NCBI GenBank assembly: GCA_007120915.1
Contig: SKMT01000618.1
Location: 1-12,318, forward strand
Direction of reading: 5' to 3'
Source of the DNA: Myxococcales bacterium
Lineage (GTDB): Bacteria > Myxococcota_A > Bradymonadia > Bradymonadales > Bradymonadaceae
Length of the DNA: 12,318 bases
The first letter of the stretch is position 1. Each line of letters begins with the position of its first letter. This document shows positions 7,510 through 12,318 of the stretch, piece by piece. Position numbers and translations under genes: made by a program. The notes beneath the pieces were generated by a model. That model had not been told where the DNA came from. It searched no databases and saw only the letters and a program-made list of their open reading frames with translations.

Positions 7510-9120
7510 ATGCGATTTCACCGCGACATCCATGTCACGCCCGCACAGCTTTCCATCATCGCCCTTGCAGCAGTGCTGATCGCCGCGATCAGTTGTGCGG
7601 AACTCCAGGACGACAACACCCAGTCTGACAACGAGTTCTCCCCCGTCGGCTCCGAGCTGGACGCCCGCTGCATCGCCGACGACGAGTGCAGCGGCGACCG
7701 AATCTGTGTGGAGGGGCTGTGCAGCATCGAACCGCCGGCCGAACAGATCGGATACGGGCTGAAGCTGCTGCCGGGCACAACCTCGGGGGTGCCTCGCCAG
7801 CAGCTCTCGGTGCAGCAACAGCCCGCCGTGGGCGCAGACTTCGTCGCCCACACCACTGATGTCGCAACCGGTGAAATCACCACCTCCGACGGCGAGCCCC
7901 TCCCCAATGCCACCCTGATCGCAATGTCGGAGCAGCGCCCCGATGTTCAGATTCAGCGACCGGTGCGCGACGGCGAGTTTGAGCTACACATTCCCCCCGG
8001 CGACTACGCATTGACCCTTGTGGTCGACGACGACCGTTGGCCACGACTCGACCTGGGAAGTGTCACCGTCGATGAGGAACCACCGGCGCCGACGTTCGAG
8101 GTTCCTACCCTGGAACAATTCCCGGTTGTCACCGGCGAGCTAACCCGCGACGCGCTGGAGCTGCTCGACATCCTCACCGAGCCCGTCGACGGCGCCGACA
8201 TCGTGGCCCGATCCACCGACTCTGACGCCCTCTCCCAGTTTGTGACCACCGACGACGACGGTCAGTTCGAGCTTCGACTGCCCGACGACGACGAAACCTA
8301 CGACGTCGAGATCTTCCCCGGCGACGACAACCCGCTGGTCCCTCGCGCCACCTTCGAACAAGAGATCACCCCGGGGATCGACTCCGTCGAGCTGTCGCTG
8401 GGTGAGCTGGATCTGGAACTGCTTGAGCTTTCGCTTCAGGTCAGCGCCGACCCCGATGTAGACCATGCAGACATCGACTATTCCGACCTGCGCGTTCAAG
8501 CCCGCCAGTCTGTCGACCTCGGCGAACTGTTGGTCGTCCCGGAGTTGGACGACGACGGCTCCGCAGAGCTCGATCTTCCCCTGGGAAGCTGGGATATCGA
8601 CGTCAGCACCGCCCCCGGCACACCGTTCGCCGGTGCCAGCGAACAGGCCAGCCTCCTCGACACCGGCTCCGATGTGCAACTGGAGCTACCACCGCGGCTG
8701 ACTACCGAAGGAAGGGTCACCGACGAGGAGGGGGACGAACTCGAAGGGGTGCGCATCAAGCCGCGTGATCTTGAAACCGGTGAGGCTCTACCGGCGGTAC
8801 GCTCAGACGAAGCGGGTCAGTTTGCGTTTTACGCCGACCCCGGAGACTACGAATTGACCTTCAAACCCCCTGCATCGGCCGCGCTTCCCACCGTCTTAAA
8901 GCAGTTCACCGTCGAAGACGAAAGCACCGAAATCGACGCCGCCATCCCCTATGGTTTCGTCGCCACCGGCACCGTCCAAACCCCCGAAGGGACTCCCCTG
9001 GCCGATACGGGCGTACGCGCCGTGACCGACACCACCGACCGCTCCATCGCCGATGCCACCACTGACACCGACGGGCGGTTCCGCCTGATCGTACCCCCGG
9101 AACTTGCCGAGAACCCCTGA
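7510..9120 (+). CDS. Lipoprotein with carboxypeptidase-regulatory-like repeats
   Basis: The protein has 536 residues. A basic N-terminus and hydrophobic core end in AAISC, so C29 is the likely lipidated cysteine. A Cys-spaced segment follows (C54, C60, C66, C71), of the kind common in secreted myxobacterial proteins. The rest consists of about five beta-sandwich repeats resembling the carboxypeptidase regulatory-like fold. They lie near 119-172, 209-270, 305-366, 398-452 and 485-530. The clearest show G-x-V/I...G-x-x-L...DGxFxLxxPPGDYxLT. The last repeat stops after GRFRLIVPP and lacks the final strand, so the C-terminus looks shortened. The gene starts seven bp after the previous stop and has no clear Shine-Dalgarno sequence. 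Such repeats usually mediate adhesion or spacing at the cell surface; there is no catalytic domain. The lipoprotein call is good and the role is unknown. Confidence 0.88.
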   Translation: MRFHRDIHVTPAQLSIIALAAVLIAAISCAELQDDNTQSDNEFSPVGSELDARCIADDECSGDRICVEGLCSIEPPAEQIGYGLKLLPGTTSGVPRQQLSVQQQPAVGADFVAHTTDVATGEITTSDGEPLPNATLIAMSEQRPDVQIQRPVRDGEFELHIPPGDYALTLVVDDDRWPRLDLGSVTVDEEPPAPTFEVPTLEQFPVVTGELTRDALELLDILTEPVDGADIVARSTDSDALSQFVTTDDDGQFELRLPDDDETYDVEIFPGDDNPLVPRATFEQEITPGIDSVELSLGELDLELLELSLQVSADPDVDHADIDYSDLRVQARQSVDLGELLVVPELDDDGSAELDLPLGSWDIDVSTAPGTPFAGASEQASLLDTGSDVQLELPPRLTTEGRVTDEEGDELEGVRIKPRDLETGEALPAVRSDEAGQFAFYADPGDYELTFKPPASAALPTVLKQFTVEDESTEIDAAIPYGFVATGTVQTPEGTPLADTGVRAVTDTTDRSIADATTDTDGRFRLIVPPELAENP

Positions 9121-9121
9121 A

Positions 9122-9544
9122 TTACTCGTCCTGCTCGCCGTTGACATCCCCCGGTTCATCGCCGACCCGAAGCTGGTCGCGCACCCGGTTGAGCATGGCA
9201 TACACGCTGTCGTAATCATCGCTGCAGCGCTCGCGCCAGCGGCGAAATCTGCGCTCCCACTCCCCGTCAAACTCGGCATGCCGCGTCAGATGGACCGCCT
9301 CGTCGATGCAATCGACATCGACTTCGTCGGCCATCACCGGTTCGCCGGTGAAGGGATCCCAGATTTCGTCGGTCTGAAGTCCCTGGATCGCCCCCACCAC
9401 CATGGGCACACTGATCAGCAGCACGGCACCGAAAAAGACGACATAACCGATCCGGCGCACCACCTTCTCGGTGCGCTCGAACTTCTCGCGGGCTTCGGCA
9501 TGTTGCGCCCCAGCCCCTTCGTTGTCATCGTTGCCCGTCGCCAC
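9122..9544 (-). CDS. Single-span membrane protein of unknown function
   Basis: The GTG start at 9544 is preceded by GGAAGG with a 4-base spacing. The protein has 140 residues. A charged N-terminus with KVVRR (27-31) precedes one membrane helix (about 32-54). By the positive-inside rule the C-terminal part should face the periplasm. That part holds an IWDPFTGEPV stretch (61-70), two cysteines (C79 and C107) that could form a disulfide, and a basic helix rich in Arg and Trp between them. I recognise no family. Its stop is one base from the stop of the convergent lipoprotein gene. The next gene upstream is divergent, so it is probably transcribed alone from the spacer at 9545-9645. The Shine-Dalgarno sequence and membrane helix make it likely to be real. 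Confidence 0.75.
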   Translation of the reverse strand: MATGNDDNEGAGAQHAEAREKFERTEKVVRRIGYVVFFGAVLLISVPMVVGAIQGLQTDEIWDPFTGEPVMADEVDVDCIDEAVHLTRHAEFDGEWERRFRRWRERCSDDYDSVYAMLNRVRDQLRVGDEPGDVNGEQDE

Positions 9545-9645
9545 GTCGCCTTCCGGGAAATCTCAACATTACCAACGGCGTTTGTCCTGTTGCACGAACT
9601 CGTTGACCGTTTGAATACTCCAACCGGCGCAAAGACGCAAACTTT
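9545..9645. promoter_or_regulatory. Divergent intergenic region with weak promoter candidates
   Basis: This 101-bp spacer separates two divergent genes and should hold both promoters. It is richer in A and T than its flanks. For the minus-strand gene, a TAATGT (reverse complement of 9566-9571) could be a -10 box, but the -35 position is poor. For the plus-strand gene, TTGCAC (9590-9595) and AATACT (9614-9619) lie 18 bp apart and each match the sigma70 consensus only partly. No sigma54 GG-N10-GC signature was seen. These are weak visual matches. Confidence 0.3.
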
Positions 9646-10542
9646 ATGGCCACCGACACCACCACCGATCCGTCGCTTCACCCCCGGCTGAAGCCGCTTC
9701 TGGAACGGACCATCGACGACTGTCCGGCCCACCGCCACGTCGACAACGACCCGGTGGGCCTGGTCCGTCCCTACGGAGGCCAGCGCGACCGCGAGGTCGC
9801 CGGGCTATTCGCCGCCTGTCTGGCCTACGGACGCGTCGACCTGCTGCGCGCCGCCATCGCCGATGCTCTCGATCCGCTGGGCCCGAACCCGGCCCACCGA
9901 CTCCAGTCGATGACACAAGCCGAACTCGACGAGCTGTGGCCCGATTTCGTCTACCGAATGACCCGCGGAGCTGATCTGCGCGATCTCGCCGCCGCCATCG
10001 GCGCCACGTTGCGCACTGAAGGAAGCCTGGAAGCGCTGTATGCCAACCACGCCGAAGCCACCGGGTCTTACCCCGTCGTCGACCGGCAGCACCACCTGGA
10101 GGCGGCCTCCCGGTTCATCCGCACCCTACGCGAACGCCGCCGACGCACCGAACTACACCGCGGGCTGCGCTATATCCTCGTCGACCCCGCCGACGGCAGC
10201 GCCTGCAAGCGGCTGCACCTGTATTTCCGTTGGGTGGTCCGCGGCCCCGACGCGGTGGATATGGGACTGTGGGACTCCGTCGATCCCGCCGCACTACTGA
10301 TGCCGCTGGACACCCACACCAGCCGGCTGTGCCGCTATCTGGGGCTTCTCAGCCGCAAAACCGTCGATGGCAAAGCCGCTCTCCAGACCACGCGCCGCCT
10401 CGCCGAACTCGACGCCGACGACCCCCTTCGCTACGACTTTGCGCTCTGCCATCTGGGCATCAGCAACCGCTGCATCCACCGCCGCTGCCCCGACCGTTGC
10501 CCCACCTGCCCCATCGAACCGGCCTGCACATTACCCGCCTGA
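9646..10542 (+). CDS. DUF2400 / TIGR02757 family protein
   Basis: The 298 residues match the DUF2400 (TIGR02757) family. Landmarks include DPV near 35-37, a D-x-E-x-x-x-x-x-A-x-x-AYGR segment (48-63), KRLHLYFRWVVR (188-199), DMGLWD (205-210), LDTHTSRLCRYLGL (221-234) and DPLRYDFAL (259-267). The LDTH...R motif resembles the catalytic-Asp segment of endonuclease III-type HhH-GPD glycosylases. K188 falls where their catalytic lysine would be expected. The C-terminus carries C276, C281, C285, C288 and C294. The C-x2-C-x5-C ending equals the last part of the endonuclease III iron-sulfur pattern, though the first spacing differs. A DNA repair or nucleic-acid role is therefore an inference; the family itself is uncharacterised as far as I know. 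The ATG at 9646 is the only start, because an in-frame TGA lies at 9604. It has no Shine-Dalgarno sequence and may be nearly leaderless. Confidence 0.92.
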   Translation: MATDTTTDPSLHPRLKPLLERTIDDCPAHRHVDNDPVGLVRPYGGQRDREVAGLFAACLAYGRVDLLRAAIADALDPLGPNPAHRLQSMTQAELDELWPDFVYRMTRGADLRDLAAAIGATLRTEGSLEALYANHAEATGSYPVVDRQHHLEAASRFIRTLRERRRRTELHRGLRYILVDPADGSACKRLHLYFRWVVRGPDAVDMGLWDSVDPAALLMPLDTHTSRLCRYLGLLSRKTVDGKAALQTTRRLAELDADDPLRYDFALCHLGISNRCIHRRCPDRCPTCPIEPACTLPA

Positions 10543-10736
10543 CCGAACACCCTCCGGAAATACTATCGGCTCAGTACTCCTGCTGTCGGTTGGTGTTTTC
10601 GCCACCGCAAGCGCGGGTAGGCGCTGGGCGCTGGGCACTGGGCGCTCGGGTCGTGGCTCATATGAGGCCCATGAAACCTGGAGCGATCAAACACCCAGCC
10701 CCCAGCCCCTAGCGTCCAGTGCCGGACACATGGCGC
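10543..10736. other. Non-coding convergent intergenic region
   Basis: The 194 bp between the convergent DUF2400 and small membrane protein genes hold no convincing gene. The first 75 bp show nothing clear. From 10620 onward the region is dominated by two inverted heptamer arrays, listed separately. The loop between the arrays includes a perfect palindrome, CTCATATGAG (10657-10666). There is no T-run typical of an intrinsic terminator. Confidence 0.7.
10620..10723. repeat. Inverted pair of degenerate heptamer arrays forming a long stem
   Basis: The left arm (10620-10647) is four tandem heptamers on the plus strand: GGCGCTG, GGCGCTG, GGCACTG, GGCGCTC. The right arm (10723-10696, read on the minus strand) is GGCACTG, GACGCTA, GGGGCTG, GGGGCTG. 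The arms can pair: GGCACTGG (10634-10641) is perfectly complementary to CCAGTGCC (10716-10723). Pairing then continues through 10650/10707 with one G-U pair and one mismatch, giving about 16 pairs around a 56-base loop. Lying between convergent genes, the stem could slow or stop transcription from both sides (inference). Confidence 0.7.
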
Positions 10737-10991
10737 CTAGCTAAACTGACCGGCATCCAGCGTTTGGATCGCCTCCAGTTGCACCAGCGGAACCCCGGCG
10801 ATCCACTGGACCACCAGTCCCACGATCACGGCGTTGATCACGAAGAGTATCGCGAAGATCACCACCAGCTCGAACCACCGGCGGTTCGGCGAGATCACGG
10901 CGGTGGCCGCCAGGGTTACAAACCCGGCAATCGCCAGCACCCAGACCACCAGCTCCGGGTACACCGTGGTGATGAAGACTACCGATTCCAT
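10737..10991 (-). CDS. Small two-helix membrane protein
   Basis: This gene encodes 84 residues from an ATG that overlaps the end of the CPBP protease gene by 13 bp, with GAGGA about seven bases upstream. There are two hydrophobic helices (about 12-34 and 41-63) joined by a short basic turn, SPNRRW (34-39). Both ends are therefore expected outside the cytoplasm and the turn inside. I recognise no family. The tight overlap with the protease suggests co-production, and the protein could be a partner or a substrate. It is the last gene of the minus-strand operon and its stop touches the heptamer-repeat region. The Shine-Dalgarno sequence, overlap and clean helices support a real gene. Confidence 0.78.
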   Translation of the reverse strand: MESVVFITTVYPELVVWVLAIAGFVTLAATAVISPNRRWFELVVIFAILFVINAVIVGLVVQWIAGVPLVQLEAIQTLDAGQFS

Positions 10992-11683
10992 GGGTCGTCC
11001 TCGTCAACATCGGCGCTTACCGCCCCCTCCTGTTCATCCTCGTCGTCCAGGTCGGTGCCGGCGATATGAAGCAGATTGAAGAAGTTGATCGTAAAGTGTG
11101 CCACCACCGGGGCGATGATGTTACCGGTCCACATGTAGACCAGCCCGAACACAAACCCCAACACCACCGCCATGATCGTCCACGGCAAGAACTTCTCGCG
11201 GTCCGGGCCGATATGAATCAGCCCGAAGATCAGGCTGGCCACCACCAACCCGATCCACTCGTTGCCAATCCACACCTCGCTGAGCGCCTGCTGCAGAAAC
11301 CCCCGGAAAAACACCTCTTCGGCCACTCCGCTGGTCACGGCGAACACCGCGACCTGTCCGGTGGTCAGCCCGCCCAGTATCTTGCGGAACTCCCGGGTGA
11401 GCACTCTCGCCCACTCCATGGTCCGCTCAAAGATCCGGCTGGCGATCACCGTGGCCACCCCGATGCCCACCCCGATCAACGCATCGACCCACGCCGGCTG
11501 GCCCCACCCGTCGTGCCACACCACCAGGTCCAGCCCCAGCCACCAGCCGCCGAGCAACCAGGCAACGAGAAGAAGCAGCCCGTAAAACACCACGGCCATC
11601 GTGGTGGACAGTCCTCCCGAGGGACGGGGCATCTGATCGCCGGGGCCCTCCGGCGGTTGCGTATGGGTCGGATCGTCGCTCAC
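10979..11683 (-). CDS. CPBP-family intramembrane metalloprotease
   Basis: The protein has 234 residues and multiple membrane helices, and matches the CPBP (CAAX protease and bacteriocin-processing, ABI) family of intramembrane proteases. The three diagnostic motifs are present. They are EEVFFRG (E122, E123, R127), FGLIHIG (H157) and HFTINFFNL (H196, N200), which in the family supply the metal ligands and catalytic glutamate. The N-terminal 25 residues and the C-terminal tail (208-234, very acidic) are soluble extensions. The GTG start at 11683 makes a GTGA overlap with the upstream stop and has AGGAG five bases ahead, so translation is coupled. In bacteria these enzymes process prenylated or peptide substrates, or serve in immunity to bacteriocins. 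Which applies here cannot be told; the small membrane protein downstream is the nearest candidate partner. Confidence 0.93.
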   Translation of the reverse strand: MSDDPTHTQPPEGPGDQMPRPSGGLSTTMAVVFYGLLLLVAWLLGGWWLGLDLVVWHDGWGQPAWVDALIGVGIGVATVIASRIFERTMEWARVLTREFRKILGGLTTGQVAVFAVTSGVAEEVFFRGFLQQALSEVWIGNEWIGLVVASLIFGLIHIGPDREKFLPWTIMAVVLGFVFGLVYMWTGNIIAPVVAHFTINFFNLLHIAGTDLDDEDEQEGAVSADVDEDDPWNR

Positions 11684-12156
11684 GTCGGCTCCTGACCGTC
11701 GTTGTCGTCGTCGAGCAGTTCATCGGCCCGCTTCTCGAGCTTCGGGCGGAGGTACTGACCGCGAAACCGCACCGTCGCCGCCTCCAGGGGATACAGCCGC
11801 CAGTCCACATGAAACCGCATCGTGCGCTGGCTTCGGAAATACTCTTCGAGTCGGGAGGCGAGAAACTCAATCGCTCCCAACATCCGCTTGCGCGAGGTGG
11901 TCATCTCCACGAAGCGCGGGTCCTGATCCTGGACAATCATCGCCGCCTCCAACTGAAGGTGCGCCGATTCATCGGGCAGTTTCACCGACATCTTCGCGCA
12001 GACGAAATCCTCTTCATCCTCCACGGACAGTCGCAACCGCTCTCCGGGCCGAAAGAACGCCCGCAACCGGGTCTTGATCTCCCGTTCGATCCGCCGCAGC
12101 GCCCGCTGGGTGACCACCACCGGTTCGTCATCATTTTTTTGAGCTGTCATCGTCAC
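11680..12156 (-). CDS. Cytoplasmic protein of unknown function
   Basis: The frame runs from a GTG at 12156 (158 residues). An ATG two codons later, at 12150, is an alternative start. AGGAG lies five bases from the GTG and eleven from the ATG, so the GTG is slightly preferred. The protein is soluble with mixed charge. A basic amphipathic helix (about 15-36) is followed by alternating beta and helical segments and an acidic tail. I see no known motif, signal peptide or membrane helix. It overlaps the upstream gene by 26 bp and the CPBP protease by 4 bp, indicating a tightly coupled operon. A regulator or adaptor of the membrane proteins downstream is possible but unsupported. Confidence 0.75.
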   Translation of the reverse strand: MTMTAQKNDDEPVVVTQRALRRIEREIKTRLRAFFRPGERLRLSVEDEEDFVCAKMSVKLPDESAHLQLEAAMIVQDQDPRFVEMTTSRKRMLGAIEFLASRLEEYFRSQRTMRFHVDWRLYPLEAATVRFRGQYLRPKLEKRADELLDDDNDGQEPT

Positions 12157-12318
12157 GCCGTCTCCTGTCGAACATCTCCGATTGCACCGCCTTCAGCCGA
12201 CTCGACCAGGACTCGTCGCCGAACAGCCGGGCGGTGCGTCGCCCATCGCCACTTTGCAACTCTACGATCATTCCTTCGCCCGGCCAGGCTGACGGGATCC
12301 GATCCAGCCACTCCACAC
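12131..12318 (-). CDS. 3' end of an unknown gene (partial)
   Basis: Only the last 61 or so codons are visible and the frame continues off the right edge. A GTG at 12316 could be a start, but no upstream sequence is available to judge. The visible part reads as a small mixed domain followed by a basic-then-acidic C-terminus ending in SSKK. The stop is a double TGA TGA directly after a run of seven A on the coding strand (plus-strand T-run 12134-12140). This lies inside the 26-bp overlap with the next gene. It is probably the upstream member of the minus-strand operon; function unknown. Confidence 0.6.
   Translation of the reverse strand, partial: VEWLDRIPSAWPGEGMIVELQSGDGRRTARLFGDESWSSRLKAVQSEMFDRRRRDDDSSKK

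Noticed and set aside
9545..9645. Sigma54 (-24/-12) promoter for the operon's activator
   Set aside because: No GG-N10-GC pair near consensus was found here or in the other gaps, so targets of the activator are not visible in the window.
9104..9691. Plus-strand open frame (195 codons) opposite the single-span membrane protein
   Set aside because: The minus-strand frame has a Shine-Dalgarno sequence, a membrane helix and a sensible charge pattern; the plus frame also crosses the divergent promoter spacer.
10620..10723. CRISPR-like repeat array
   Set aside because: Units are only 7 bp, degenerate and without spacers, and the two arms are inverted.
11066..11695. Plus-strand open frame (209 codons) opposite the CPBP protease
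   Set aside because: It is His/Pro/Gln-rich antisense of transmembrane codons; the protease on the other strand has all three family motifs.

Overview
The window is GC-rich and densely coding, with strongly acidic (Asp/Glu-rich) proteins. Several features together suggest a Myxococcota / former Deltaproteobacteria lineage, possibly a Bradymonadales-like marine bacterium. These are a Hanks-type Ser/Thr kinase beside an FHA-GAF-sigma54 activator, lipoproteins with a Cys-spaced motif and carboxypeptidase-regulatory-like repeats, and a DUF2400/TIGR02757 protein. This placement is an inference from gene content. I saw no tRNA, rRNA, CRISPR array, transposase, integrase or replication origin.

Bases 1-9120 form one plus-strand run of six tightly packed genes. 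They are a large helical protein of unknown function (5' end outside the window), a transmembrane Ser/Thr kinase with an acidic Asp/Glu-Thr-Pro stalk and PEGA-like outer domains, an exported protein with two C-terminal membrane helices, an FHA-GAF-AAA+-Fis sigma54 activator, a small putative lipoprotein, and a long lipoprotein with about five carboxypeptidase-regulatory-like repeats. Gaps are 33 bp or less and two junctions overlap, so the set is probably one operon. A plausible reading is an envelope-sensing pathway: the kinase's outer domains sense, its cytoplasmic domain phosphorylates threonines, and the FHA domain reads phosphothreonine and controls sigma54 promoters. Two copies of a C/G-rich palindromic element lie in this operon, each just inside the 5' end of a gene for an exported protein.

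The run meets a single-span membrane protein gene on the minus strand (9122-9544) almost stop-to-stop. A 101 bp divergent spacer separates that gene from a DUF2400/TIGR02757 gene on the plus strand (9646-10542). This protein resembles HhH-GPD DNA glycosylases in having a D-T-H motif and a cysteine tail.

Bases 10543-10736 are non-coding and hold two inverted arrays of degenerate GGCGCTG-type heptamers that can fold into a long stem. The minus-strand run 12318-10737 follows: the 3' end of an unknown gene, an unknown cytoplasmic protein, a CPBP-family intramembrane protease and a small two-helix membrane protein. All four overlap their neighbours by 4-26 bp, so they are probably one operon that starts outside the window.
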